Part shown: piece after piece, positions 27,801 to 35,300 of the stretch
Layout: each line of letters begins with the position of its first letter
Numbering within the stretch: position 1 is the first letter of the stretch
Assembly: GCF_015234515.1 (NCBI RefSeq)
Contig: NZ_JADGMY010000004.1
Location: 1 to 55,480, forward strand
DNA from: Cellulomonas sp.
Lineage (GTDB): Bacteria > Actinomycetota > Actinomycetes > Actinomycetales > Cellulomonadaceae
Length of the DNA stretch: 55,480 bases
Reading direction: 5' to 3'
Position numbers and translations under genes: made by a program
Notes under the pieces: model-generated
What the model was told of the DNA's origin: nothing
What the model saw: the letters and a program-made list of their open reading frames with translations, nothing else
The model's database searches: none

Positions 27801-28500
27801 CCGCGAGGCGTGCCCGGCGCGACAGGTCGAGCCCGTCACCGTACGGCCCGAGCGCCGGGTCCGTGCCGCCCAGCGTGTCCCACACGTCGCGACGCACGAG
27901 CGCACCGGCCAGGCCGACGCCGAGCACGTCGGTGCGTCCGTCGTGCTGGCCCTGGTCGAGCTCACCGGGTTCGACGTCCGTCATCCGCCGGCCCGACCGT
28001 GTCGTGCGGACGCCGACCTCGAGCAGACGCTCCGGGTCGGTCCAGGTGCGCTGCTTGCAGCCGGCGACGACCACCGAGGGCGCGTTCGACACCGTCCGCA
28101 CCAGGCGTGCGAGCGCGTCGGGGGCCGGCGCGCTGTCGTCGTGGAGCAGCCACAGCCACGTCGTCGGCCGCTCGTCCCCCGCCTCGGCGAGCACCTCGAG
28201 CCCGGTCCGCACGGCCTCGCCGAACGTCCGGGCCCGCGGTGCGTGGACCGTCGACAGCCGCGGCACCGTCATCGCGACCCCTGCGAACGCCTCGTCGAGC
28301 AGCACGCCGACGTGGCCGTCCTGCGGTGCGACGTCGACGACGAGGACCCGTAGCGGGCGCCGGGTCTGGACCGCGAGCGCGCGCAGCGTCACCGCCAGGT
28401 AGTGCGTGACTCCGCGGGTCACCACGACCGCGGTCACCGGCGTCGTCACCGGTACCGCGGCGGTCGTGATGTGGTCCACGGGGGACAGCGTGTCAGTCAT
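24868..28500 (-). CDS. Large family 2 glycosyltransferase fused to a multi-spanning membrane domain
   Basis: A 1210-residue protein. Residues about 20-330 are a GT-A glycosyltransferase (VVVTRGVTHYLAVTLRALAV, LLHDDSAPAPDALARLV, GPYGDGLDLSRRARLAGHRV). From about 340 onward there are many hydrophobic helices separated by loops, including a charged cytoplasmic-type loop near 600-680 and an extracytoplasmic-like stretch near 950-1180 before a last helix. The architecture is a known actinobacterial type, proposed to add sugars to wall polymers, but I know no defined substrate. It is translationally coupled to DUF5719 and lies 76 bp behind whiB2. The 76-bp gap shows no terminator, so read-through from whiB2 is possible. 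Confidence 0.82.
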   Translation of the reverse strand: MTDTLSPVDHITTAAVPVTTPVTAVVVTRGVTHYLAVTLRALAVQTRRPLRVLVVDVAPQDGHVGVLLDEAFAGVAMTVPRLSTVHAPRARTFGEAVRTGLEVLAEAGDERPTTWLWLLHDDSAPAPDALARLVRTVSNAPSVVVAGCKQRTWTDPERLLEVGVRTTRSGRRMTDVEPGELDQGQHDGRTDVLGVGLAGALVRRDVWDTLGGTDPALGPYGDGLDLSRRARLAGHRVVVVPDAVVRHAQAAYHGLRPARGGSSRGQDVLGAEVDLDGDGEPDTADPTRSFAARRRSLLHQRLVGAPLPLVPVVVLLTLAAAVVRSLGQVAAKHPQLAVAELRVALLVLLRAGDVVRARRRARVTSVLSRRTLRPLQATWRDVWRQTRDRRLARLETRRAGRAPSELELRELAAAATRRRVTLAVVVGVLALLSVTALGRLVGPVAAGAPLVGEALARTTTDMSDVWTAATSGWVAGGLGAPGPADPLLTVLAALAALLGGELRAAVGVIVLGGVLLAGVGAWAAAGAATRSVVVRAWAALAWASGPALLLAVGDGRVGAVVAHAALPWVALGLARAVGVQRVDQVLSGVSTARRDDDAERDADAAAEARSARAAARARRGLHAAAPAPGDLLLRSDSEIDVVTPVRGVPAVPTPRAPTSDAVPAAPATATRAATAVTDDVPTLVGAADPTGSVAAAAGAALALAVAVAAAPVLLLPTVLLIVVVASTVPRSRVRVVGVLVPTLVLMGPFLVEVGSRGADGLRLLLADPGPATVTAPASALARVLGVPADPTALVPGGLPDVLASAWPYLSGAVLLVLAAAALLRDRTVSRGVRVCWAVAAAGIGTGALVAALPAAVSADLIAPAWTGATVSLTTLGLLGAALLGSDRLAGVLVERSFGWRQPAVALVTALAVVSVSCAALGWAWTARSGDAVDLRASAAPVVPAVGQQGALSDASSRVLALGVRDDGSVDWSLLRADGDQHVDHAAVVATGAATGRPGAPRAADVDPASVEVGALAARLVQGAAGDVAPELGALGVGDVLAPAVADDSSATRAARARLVGVLDATAGLERVTHEGSGTLWRVRGTQGEVVTSWARLVADAADVGAPGAVALPVPADGRTVGTVVPAGDGTRVLLLAERADAGWHAWLDGRRLATVDAGWRQAFDLGAEGGVLEVRYVVPHRSAWLGALGLTTLVTVLLAVPLRRRRGVRT

Positions 28501-28576
28501 GCTCGCGCCATCATGCCGCCGTGGCGGCGCGACGAGCGGCAGGCCGCCCGGGCGTGGCGCGCCCCAGGCAGCACCG

Positions 28577-28903
28577 TCAGACCACGCGCCGCTTCAGCTT
28601 GCGCCGCTCGCGCTCGGACAGCCCGCCCCAGATGCCGAAGCGCTCGTCGTTGGCCAGCGCGTACTCGAGGCACTCGGAGCGCACGTCGCACTGGGTGCAG
28701 ACCTTCTTCGCCTCACGCGTCGAGCCCCCCTTCTCCGGGAAGAACGCCTCGGGGTCGGTCTGCGCGCACAGGGCACGCTCCTGCCACCCCATGGGGCCGT
28801 CGTCGTCGGGCGTGCCGAAGATCGGCAGCACGTTCGACGGCTCGACGGGTGCGGTGGTGGCGACGTCGTTCGGGAAGCTCTCGTCGTCGAGCAGGTGCCA
28901 CAT
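28577..28903 (-). CDS. whiB2: WhiB-family iron-sulfur regulator, WhiB2/WhmD type
   Basis: A 108-residue redox-sensitive transcription factor. The four cluster ligands are Cys46, Cys69, Cys72 and Cys78 (C-x22-C-x2-C-x5-C), followed by the turn GIWGG (residues 90-94) and the basic end RERRKLKRRVV. The N-terminal extension MWHLLDDESFPND and synteny with DUF3499, the metallopeptidase-like gene and TIGR03089 indicate WhiB2, which in mycobacteria (WhmD) and Streptomyces (WhiB) controls septation and works with WhiA; that role is by homology. ATG 28901-28903 has GGAGG six bases upstream. A near-consensus promoter lies about 150 nt upstream. Confidence 0.93.
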   Translation of the reverse strand: MWHLLDDESFPNDVATTAPVEPSNVLPIFGTPDDDGPMGWQERALCAQTDPEAFFPEKGGSTREAKKVCTQCDVRSECLEYALANDERFGIWGGLSERERRKLKRRVV

Positions 28904-29050
28904 ACGTGCCTCCGCAGATGTCGTGCTCGGTGGTGCTCGTGCTCGCCGGGTGCCGCCAGGTGCGCCGTGGTCCGGCTGATCGCTGTCGACCCGATCGGTG
29001 CGGCGCGGAGGCCGCGACGGTGGAGCGCGTCGATGAATCAGTTGCAACGA

Positions 29051-29079
29051 ATTACACGCGTGTCGTTCGCGCGCGTCAA
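29051..29079 (-). promoter_or_regulatory. Near-consensus housekeeping promoter of whiB2
   Basis: On the minus strand a -35 TTGACG (29074-29079) and a -10 TGTAAT (29051-29056) are separated by exactly 17 bp. Both hexamers match the sigma-70 consensus at five of six positions. Transcription would start near 29044 and give a leader of about 140 nt before whiB2. This is the best promoter I could see in the window. The 262-bp divergent gap holds no gene. Confidence 0.7.
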
Positions 29080-29151
29080 CCGGAGACGTGCTAGTTGCCC
29101 GAGTTGTCCGGGTGAAACTTCTGTGACGTCGGCGTGGCGTGCCCGCGAGTC

Positions 29152-29157
29152 TAGCCT
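29152..29157 (+). promoter_or_regulatory. -10 element TAGCCT for a leaderless start at 29166
   Basis: TAGCCT ends 8 nt before ATG 29166, with no Shine-Dalgarno. It is divergent from the whiB2 promoter. Confidence 0.45.
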
Positions 29158-29165
29158 TGGGCCCC

Positions 29166-29894
29166 ATGGCGACCCCGAGCCCCCGCCCACCCGCCGACGT
29201 CGAGGCCCTCCTCGCGCTCCTGCAGCGGGATCCCGGCCGACCGCGGATCACCTGGTACGGCAGCGGCGGCGAGCGGGTCGAGCTGTCCGGAGCGGTCCTG
29301 GCCAACTGGGTGAGCAAGACGACGAACCTCCTCGTGGAGGAGTTCGACGCGGCCCCCGGCACCCGGGTGCTGGTCGACCTGCCGGCGCACTGGCGCTCGC
29401 TCGTGTGGGCCCTCGGTGCGTGGCGCACGGGGGCGGAGGTCGTCCCGGCCGACGCCGACGGTCGCGCCGTCGACGGTGGCGCTACGGACCTCGCCGTCAC
29501 GTGGCGCCCGGACGCGCACACCGGTGCCGACGTCGTGGCGGTCGCCCTGCCGGCGCTCGCGCGCCGCTTCGAGGGCACCCTGCCCCCGTCCGCGGTCGAC
29601 GCCGCGGCCGCCGTCATGACCTACGGCGACGTCGTCGGGTGGGTGCCGCCGGCCGACCCGTCGTCCGCTGCCGCTCCCGGGCTCACGCACGAGGACCTGT
29701 TCCGGGGCGCGGGAGCCGCAGCTCCCGGCGCACGGGTCCTGCGGCGCGTCGTCCGTGGTCCCGTGACGGCGGCGGAGCTGGAGGCTTGGCTCGGCCTGCT
29801 CGCCGTCGACGGGTCGGTCGTGCTGGTGCTCGAGGACGCGGACGTAGACGTCGACCGCGTCGTGTCGGACGAGCGAGCCCTGCCCCACGCGTGA
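29166..29894 (+). CDS. TIGR03089 family protein
   Basis: A 242-residue actinobacterial protein related to the N-terminal part of acyl-CoA synthetase/AMP-binding enzymes but without the adenylation core. The family is recognised from PRITWYGSGGERVELSGAVL, WVSKTTNLLVEEFDA and GARVLVDLPAHWR-like segments. Function is unknown. Mycobacterial Rv3268 is the likely counterpart, next to rmlD/wbbL as in this region. It converges with the methyltransferase gene 19 bp downstream. Confidence 0.85.
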   Translation: MATPSPRPPADVEALLALLQRDPGRPRITWYGSGGERVELSGAVLANWVSKTTNLLVEEFDAAPGTRVLVDLPAHWRSLVWALGAWRTGAEVVPADADGRAVDGGATDLAVTWRPDAHTGADVVAVALPALARRFEGTLPPSAVDAAAAVMTYGDVVGWVPPADPSSAAAPGLTHEDLFRGAGAAAPGARVLRRVVRGPVTAAELEAWLGLLAVDGSVVLVLEDADVDVDRVVSDERALPHA

Positions 29895-29913
29895 GCCCAG
29901 GCCACGACGACCG

Positions 29914-30681
29914 TCAGCCGGAGGCCCTCGCCGACACGACGAGCCCCGTGCCGCGACCCGGGAACGCGCGCTGCAGCATGCAGAACGGCCAGGTGCCGAC
30001 CTGGGTGGCGACGGCCACGAGGCCCGGACCCGGCTGCAGCAGACGGTTGCTGCGCGCCGTGCGCTCCGCGGTCGTCGCTCCTTCCTCGACCACCCGTCGC
30101 GTACGGGCGACGCTGTTGCGGACCGCCTCCGTGACGTAGCCCAGCGGAGTGCCGTAGCAGGTGACCTCGATGTCGACGAGCCCGTGCCGCGTCAACTGCT
30201 CCTCCAACGCCTCCGGGTCGTACCGACGGAAGTGGCCGACCGCCTCGTCCCACGGCCCCATGCGAGAGGAGCCCGCAGGCATGGACAGCAGGAGCATCCC
30301 CCCGGGCCGCAAGCAGGACAGCCACGACTCCAGGACGGCATGGTCGTCCTCGATGTGCTCGAGGACCTCGAACGCGCAGACGACGTCGAAGCCGCCCTCG
30401 CCGCCCAGCGACGACACGTCACCGAGGACGACGCGGGCGTCGGGCGCGACCTCCCCGACGGTCGCCGCCGCGTGCTCCCACGCGACCGGATCGGGCTCGA
30501 CCGCGGTGTACTGGAACTGCGAGGCGAGCCGCGCGCCGAAGGCACCGCGGCCGCATCCGATCTCCAGCAGACGCCCTTCGCCGCCCCGGAGCCTGCGCTG
30601 GACCACGTCCCAACGGAGCCACGCGTTGGGCGCCAGCGGCGCTCCCGGACTGCTCGGCCCGCCACCAACCCTCGTCGCCAT
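29914..30681 (-). CDS. Class I SAM-dependent methyltransferase
   Basis: A 255-residue Rossmann-fold methyltransferase. Motif I is [12 protein letters not shown] (residues 38-49), the acidic loop is AVEPDP, motif [18 protein letters not shown] and motif [17 protein letters not shown], followed by [16 protein letters not shown] typical of type 11/12 enzymes found in glycan loci. The C-terminal part has a hydrophobic patch that could lie against the membrane. Methyl acceptor is unknown; it may cap or decorate a glycan or lipid carrier. ATG 30679-30681 follows a TACTCT -10 at 6 nt, so leaderless. Divergent from rmlA. Confidence 0.82.
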   Translation of the reverse strand: MATRVGGGPSSPGAPLAPNAWLRWDVVQRRLRGGEGRLLEIGCGRGAFGARLASQFQYTAVEPDPVAWEHAAATVGEVAPDARVVLGDVSSLGGEGGFDVVCAFEVLEHIEDDHAVLESWLSCLRPGGMLLLSMPAGSSRMGPWDEAVGHFRRYDPEALEEQLTRHGLVDIEVTCYGTPLGYVTEAVRNSVARTRRVVEEGATTAERTARSNRLLQPGPGLVAVATQVGTWPFCMLQRAFPGRGTGLVVSARASG

Positions 30682-30687
30682 CCGGTC

Positions 30688-30693
30688 AGAGTA
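30688..30693 (-). promoter_or_regulatory. -10 element TACTCT for a leaderless start at 30681
   Basis: On the minus strand TACTCT ends 6 nt before the methyltransferase ATG. No ribosome site lies between. Confidence 0.55.
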
Positions 30694-30794
30694 GCCGCTA
30701 CCCCGCACTTCTTCGCCGCGACCACGACGACCACCGGACGACGAGAACCCGGGAGCCGGTCACGCGTCCCGCACGGATGGGACAGACTAGGCGC

Positions 30795-31667
30795 ATGCGT
30801 GGAATCATCCTGGCCGGCGGATCCGGCACCCGACTGCACCCGATCACTCTCGGCGTCAGCAAGCAGCTCGTGCCGGTGTACGACAAGCCGATGATCTACT
30901 ACCCGCTCTCAACGCTCATCCTGGCGGGCATCCGCGACGTGCTGGTGATCACCACCCCGCACGACGCCGAGCAGTTCCGGCGGCTGCTGGGCGACGGCTC
31001 CCAGTTCGGCATCTCGATCAGCTACACGGTGCAGGAGCAGCCCAACGGCCTGGCGCAGGCGTTCGTGCTGGGCGCCGACTTCGTCGGCACGGACAGCGCT
31101 GCGCTCGTGCTGGGCGACAACATCTTCTACGGTCCGGGTCTCGGCACGCAGCTGCAGCGGTTCGGGGACGTCGACGGTGGTGCCGTCTTCGCGTACCGCG
31201 TGGCGGACCCGACGGCCTACGGCGTCGTCGAGTTCGACGCCGAGGGCCGCGCGCTCTCGCTCGAGGAGAAGCCGGCCAACCCCAAGAGCAACTACGCCGT
31301 GCCGGGGCTGTACTTCTACGACAACGACGTCCTCGAGATCGCGCGCGACCTCAAGCCCTCGGCGCGCGGCGAGTACGAGATCACGGACGTCAACCGCGTC
31401 TACCTGGAGCAGGGCCGCCTGCAGGTCGGCGTCCTCCCCCGCGGCACCGCGTGGCTCGACACCGGGACGTTCGACTCGCTCGTCGAGGCGTCGGACTACG
31501 TCCGCACCATCGAGCACCGGCAGGGCCTCAAGATCGGAGCTCCGGAGGAGGTCGCGTGGCGTCGCGGGTTCCTCACCGACGACGACCTGCGCGAACGCGC
31601 CGAGAAGCTGGTCAAGTCCGGGTACGGTTCGTATCTGCTCGGGCTGCTCGACCGGGAGCGTCCCTGA
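30795..31667 (+). CDS. rmlA: Glucose-1-phosphate thymidylyltransferase RmlA
   Basis: RmlA makes dTDP-glucose from glucose-1-phosphate and dTTP, the first step to dTDP-L-rhamnose. The 290-residue protein has the nucleotide-binding start [30 protein letters not shown], the sugar-site segment [31 protein letters not shown] and [15 protein letters not shown] end (here [15 protein letters not shown]). Length is standard. ATG 30795 begins the conserved first strand; a weak CAGACT (30783-30788) could be a -10 at leaderless distance. rmlD and rmlC lie 2-4 kb downstream in separate units and rmlB is outside the window. Confidence 0.96.
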   Translation: MRGIILAGGSGTRLHPITLGVSKQLVPVYDKPMIYYPLSTLILAGIRDVLVITTPHDAEQFRRLLGDGSQFGISISYTVQEQPNGLAQAFVLGADFVGTDSAALVLGDNIFYGPGLGTQLQRFGDVDGGAVFAYRVADPTAYGVVEFDAEGRALSLEEKPANPKSNYAVPGLYFYDNDVLEIARDLKPSARGEYEITDVNRVYLEQGRLQVGVLPRGTAWLDTGTFDSLVEASDYVRTIEHRQGLKIGAPEEVAWRRGFLTDDDLRERAEKLVKSGYGSYLLGLLDRERP

Positions 31668-31672
31668 CCTGA

Positions 31673-31688
31673 CGGGCGCCGGCGCCCG
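31673..31688. other. 16-bp perfect palindrome after rmlA
   Basis: CGGGCGCCGGCGCCCG lies 6 nt past the rmlA stop and 15 nt before the next GTG. It can fold as a 6-bp stem with a CCGG loop. It could be a weak transcript stabiliser or attenuator; nothing proves this. Confidence 0.35.
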
Positions 31689-31702
31689 CGAACGGACGCA
31701 CT

Positions 31703-33631
31703 GTGCTCGACCTGACCGCCGCACGGCGCGGCACCGCTGCCCAGGCGCCGACGCGCGCGCTCGTGCCCGTGGGACCGCGACGCCGGACCCTGCACCGCGC
31801 GAGCGCGCTGGCCCTCGGAGGGCTGGCCGGTGCGGCGGTCATCCTGCTGCGGAGCACCGGCGCGCTCGAGGGGTGGGCGGCGCTCGCTTTCGCCTTCGCG
31901 GTCGTCATCGCGCTGCCGACGTCGCGGCTCGGTGTCCGCCGACTGCTCCTGACGGCCGGTCTGGCGGTCGGAGCCGTCCCAGCGCTCTGGTGGGTCGACC
32001 TGCCCCTCGGCACGGTAGGGCGCGCGGGTGCGCTGCTTGCGTCGGTCACCGGGGCGCTCGTGGCCGTGCTCGCCTGGGAGGGGCCGGGGCGTGTCCTCGC
32101 ACGGACGAGGGAGCTGGTGCTCCCCCGGTGGCGCACGGTCGACCTGCTGGTGGCGGCCACCGCCGCGACCGCCGTCGTCGCGACGCGGGGCCTGCTGGCC
32201 GTCCGCACCGGACCTGAGGCGCTCGCTCGCCTGCTGCCGGCGTGGGACTTCTCGGCCCACGCCGACATGGTGCTGATGATCCGACGGCACGGTGCCGTCG
32301 TGCCCGCGCTCGGTGCAGGTCCCACGGGCGAGCCCTGGAAGTTCGGGGACTACCCGCAGGGCTACCACGCCGTCGTCGCTACCCTCATCGAGCTGTTCCG
32401 GCCCCTCCTTGGGCCGACCGCGGACGAGGTCGTGCTCTTCCTGCACGCGCACGCGATCATCTTCGGCGCGTCCGCCGTGGTGCTGGTCGCCGGCCTGTGC
32501 GCGCTGCCCACGGCACCGCGGCGGCCGGCAGCCCTCGCGCTGGCGGCAGCCGGGGTCGCCGGCGTCTTCCTGCTCGGCCCGGGCGCGTACGCCGCGAGCG
32601 CCGGCTTCCCGAACATCGTGCTCGCGTCCGCAGCGGCCGGTGCCGCGGTCCTGCTGGCGCTGACCACGCCCAGGGTCGCCCTCCCGCTGCCGGTGGCCGC
32701 GGCCGGCGGTCTCCTCGTGTGCGTCGCCCACAGCTGGGCGCTGCTCTGCGTCGTCGCGCTCCCCGCCGTCCTGCTCATCGCCGCGCGCCGCGACCGCGCG
32801 GCGTGGCGCGGTACGCCCCGCCGCTGGGCGACCGTCGCCGTCATCGCCATGGCCACGTGCGCCGGCGTCCTGCACGCGGCTGCCACCCTGCGGGCTCTGG
32901 ACGTCGCCGAGGTCCTGGTCATTCCCGGAGGCATCGCCCTCCCGCAGGCGGGGCTCGCCCTGTCACTCGTGGCCGGTGCCGTCGCCGTGTGCCTCGCGCC
33001 TGGTGGACACCGGCGCCTCCCGGCCACGGCCGCCGTCGTCGCGATCGGCGCAGGGGGTGCGGTCGCGGTCGGCGCCCTGCAGGTCCTGGCGGCAGGCGAG
33101 CTGTCCTACTACTTCTGGAAGCTCGTCCTCGGGCTCGCGCTCGTGTCCGCGGTCGTCGTCGCCGCCGGCGTCGTGCTCCGCGGAGCCCCCGTGCCGTCGG
33201 TGCGGAGCAGGCAGGAACGACTGCGCCTCGTCGGTGCGGTCACCGTCGGGAGCGTGGCGCTCCTGCAGGTCCACGACGTGCTCGGCCGCTCCACCGGCAC
33301 CTTCCCCGCGGAGCCGGCCCTGGTCACCACGGCCGGGGACCTCCTCGCCGGCGCCGAGGCGGCACTCGCGACGGCGACCTCGTCGCCGGCGGTCTTCCTC
33401 CAGGCGATCCCCACCCTGCACCCGGTGAACGCCCAGCAGTGGTTCCTCGCGCTCACCGGCACGTGGACCACCGCGACCGAGGCGGACGCCGCGGTCCTGC
33501 TGGCGCCCGCGGCGCCCAGCGATCTCGCCCGGGTCGTCGACGAGCGCGGCTGGCGGGTCGTGGTCGCTCCCGGCGACGTCGCGACGGTCGTCTCCGACCT
33601 CGTCGAGGACGTGCCGGTCGTGTCCTGGTAA
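31703..33631 (+). CDS. Large multi-spanning membrane protein, DUF6541 / GT-C-like
   Basis: A 642-residue protein with about 12-14 hydrophobic helices. After the first few helices a conserved extracytoplasmic loop reads AWDFSAHADMVLMI and later GEPWKFGDYPQGYHAVVATL, which I associate with the DUF6541 family, membrane proteins resembling GT-C glycosyltransferases that use polyprenyl-phosphate sugars. Asp and His residues in the first loop would be the candidate active site. The C-terminal about 120 residues are soluble and probably extracytoplasmic. Start GTG 31703 lies 35 nt behind rmlA on the same strand, suggesting cotranscription. Activity is inferred. Confidence 0.72.
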   Translation: MLDLTAARRGTAAQAPTRALVPVGPRRRTLHRASALALGGLAGAAVILLRSTGALEGWAALAFAFAVVIALPTSRLGVRRLLLTAGLAVGAVPALWWVDLPLGTVGRAGALLASVTGALVAVLAWEGPGRVLARTRELVLPRWRTVDLLVAATAATAVVATRGLLAVRTGPEALARLLPAWDFSAHADMVLMIRRHGAVVPALGAGPTGEPWKFGDYPQGYHAVVATLIELFRPLLGPTADEVVLFLHAHAIIFGASAVVLVAGLCALPTAPRRPAALALAAAGVAGVFLLGPGAYAASAGFPNIVLASAAAGAAVLLALTTPRVALPLPVAAAGGLLVCVAHSWALLCVVALPAVLLIAARRDRAAWRGTPRRWATVAVIAMATCAGVLHAAATLRALDVAEVLVIPGGIALPQAGLALSLVAGAVAVCLAPGGHRRLPATAAVVAIGAGGAVAVGALQVLAAGELSYYFWKLVLGLALVSAVVVAAGVVLRGAPVPSVRSRQERLRLVGAVTVGSVALLQVHDVLGRSTGTFPAEPALVTTAGDLLAGAEAALATATSSPAVFLQAIPTLHPVNAQQWFLALTGTWTTATEADAAVLLAPAAPSDLARVVDERGWRVVVAPGDVATVVSDLVEDVPVVSW

Positions 33632-33683
33632 CGAGCCATCTCGATCCCGTGGACGGGCCCGGCGTCAGCTCGGCGCGTCGACG

Positions 33684-34538
33684 TCAGGCGGTGCTTCCCA
33701 GCACCTCGCCCGCGGCGACCCTCCAACGCTCCTGCCAGTCACCGATGGGAGCGACGCCGGCACGTGCGAACGCGTCGTGCCCCAGCACCGAGTAGGCGGG
33801 GCGAGGGGCTGCCTGGCTGTAGTCGGCGCTCGAGGTGGGTGCCACCGCCTCCGGGTCCATCCCGGCCGAGGCGACGACCTCCTGCGCGAAACCGTGCCAG
33901 GAGGTGGAGCCCGACGACGTGCCGTGGTACGTGCCGGCCGGTGCACCTGCGGCGACCAGACGCAGCACGAGGTCCGCCAGGTCACGGGTCCACGTGGGCT
34001 GGCCGACCTGGTCCGCCACGACCTGCAGCGCACCGCGCTCGGCCATCGCGCGCGCGATCGTGCGGGGGAAGCACCGACCAGCAGCCCCGTAGAGCCACGC
34101 GGTGCGCACCACGAGGTGGTCGGGGTTCTCGGCTCGGACCGCCCACTCACCGGCGAGCTTCGTCCTTCCGTACGCGGAGCGCGGCGCGGCGAGGTCCGTC
34201 TCCCCGTAGGGCGACGTCGCGTCGCCCGGGAACACGTAGTCGGTCGAGATCTGGACGATCCGCGCGCCGGCCTCACGCGCACGGCGCGCCAGGACCTGTG
34301 GGCCGGTGGCGTTGACGGCGAACGCGTCCGACTCCCGCTCCTCGGCGAGGTCGACCGCCGTCCAGGCGGCACAGTTGACGACGACGTCCGCGCCGTCGAC
34401 CGTGCGGCCGACCGCGTCGGGGTCGAGGATGTCGACCGTCTCCCGGTCGTGCGCGACCACGTCGTGCCCTGCGGACCGAGCCGCCGACACGACGTCCGTG
34501 CCGAGCATCCCAGCACTTCCCATGACCACCCAGCGCAC
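33684..34538 (-). CDS. rmlD: dTDP-4-dehydrorhamnose reductase RmlD
   Basis: RmlD catalyses the last step to dTDP-L-rhamnose, reducing dTDP-4-keto-rhamnose with NAD(P)H. The 284-residue protein is an extended SDR with the dinucleotide loop GSAGMLG (residues 7-13), VNCAAWTAVD, ISTDYVF and catalytic Tyr123-x3-Lys127 (YGRTK). Length is typical. GTG 34536-34538 has GGGAG five bases upstream. It faces away from rmlC (96 bp apart) and converges with the DUF6541 gene, so the rml genes are spread over three transcripts. Confidence 0.95.
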   Translation of the reverse strand: MRWVVMGSAGMLGTDVVSAARSAGHDVVAHDRETVDILDPDAVGRTVDGADVVVNCAAWTAVDLAEERESDAFAVNATGPQVLARRAREAGARIVQISTDYVFPGDATSPYGETDLAAPRSAYGRTKLAGEWAVRAENPDHLVVRTAWLYGAAGRCFPRTIARAMAERGALQVVADQVGQPTWTRDLADLVLRLVAAGAPAGTYHGTSSGSTSWHGFAQEVVASAGMDPEAVAPTSSADYSQAAPRPAYSVLGHDAFARAGVAPIGDWQERWRVAAGEVLGSTA

Positions 34539-34594
34539 GCTTGCTCCCTGTCATCCGACGACGGCGGCTCACCTTACCCGCCCTCACCCGCCGG

Positions 34595-34600
34595 TAGGGT
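34595..34600 (+). promoter_or_regulatory. Candidate -10 element for rmlC
   Basis: TAGGGT lies 34 nt before the rmlC GTG and gives a leader of about 28 nt that contains GAAGGAG. Confidence 0.4.
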
Positions 34601-34634
34601 GAGTCGTCCCGCCCACCATCGAGAAGGAGCCGAC

Positions 34635-35252
34635 GTGCACTACCGCGAGCTGAACGTGCCCGGGGCGTGGGAGATCACGCCCCAGCAGCACGGGGACCCC
34701 CGGGGCGTGTTCCTCGAGTACTTCAAGTCCGGACCGTTCGGTGAGGCCACCGGGCACGCGTTCGACCTGCAGCAGGCCAACTGCTCGGTGTCGGCGGCCG
34801 GCGTCCTGCGCGGGATCCACTTCGCCGACGTGCCTCCGGGGCAGGCGAAGTACGTGACGTGCGCCAAGGGGGCGGTGCTCGACGTGGTCGTGGACATCCG
34901 GGTGGGGTCACCGACCTTCGGCCGGTGGGACTCGGTGCTGCTCGACGACGTCGACCGGCGCGCGATCTACCTCGGCGAGGGCCTGGGCCACGCGTTCGTC
35001 TCGCTCGAGGACGACTCCACCGTGCTGTACCTGTGCTCGTCGGGCTACGCGCCCGGCCGCGAGCACGGCATCCACCCGCTGGACGCCGAGATCGGGATCA
35101 CGTGGCCGACGACGGCTCGGGACGGCAGCCCCCTGACGCTGCAGCTGTCCGACAAGGACACCGCCGCGCCGACGCTCGCCGAGGCGCGCGCCGCCGGTCT
35201 GCTCCCCGACGCGGCGGCCGTGGACGAGTACCTGCGCAGCCTGCGCGTCTGA
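34635..35252 (+). CDS. rmlC: dTDP-4-dehydrorhamnose 3,5-epimerase RmlC
   Basis: RmlC epimerises dTDP-6-deoxy-xylo-hexos-4-ulose at C3 and C5 in the rhamnose pathway. The 205-residue cupin contains VLRGIHFADVPPGQAKYVTC with His62 and VLYLCSSGYAPGREHGI with Tyr132 and Tyr138; His62 and Tyr132 match the catalytic positions known from mycobacterial RmlC. GTG 34635 has GAAGGAG five bases upstream. It converges with the GT2 gene, and a strong hairpin covers both ends. Confidence 0.95.
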   Translation: MHYRELNVPGAWEITPQQHGDPRGVFLEYFKSGPFGEATGHAFDLQQANCSVSAAGVLRGIHFADVPPGQAKYVTCAKGAVLDVVVDIRVGSPTFGRWDSVLLDDVDRRAIYLGEGLGHAFVSLEDDSTVLYLCSSGYAPGREHGIHPLDAEIGITWPTTARDGSPLTLQLSDKDTAAPTLAEARAAGLLPDAAAVDEYLRSLRV

Positions 35253-35257
35253 AGCCC

Positions 35258-35300
35258 GGGCGGTGCGCGCCGCTCCCTCAGAGCAGCGGCCGCACCGCCC
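35258..35300. terminator. Strong bidirectional hairpin between rmlC and the GT2 gene
   Basis: GGGCGGTGCG (35258-35267) pairs with CGCACCGCCC (35291-35300); inside, GCCGCT (35269-35274) pairs with AGCGGC (35285-35290). That is 10+6 bp with one bulged base and a 10-nt loop. It overlaps the last codons of the minus-strand gene. Confidence 0.7.
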
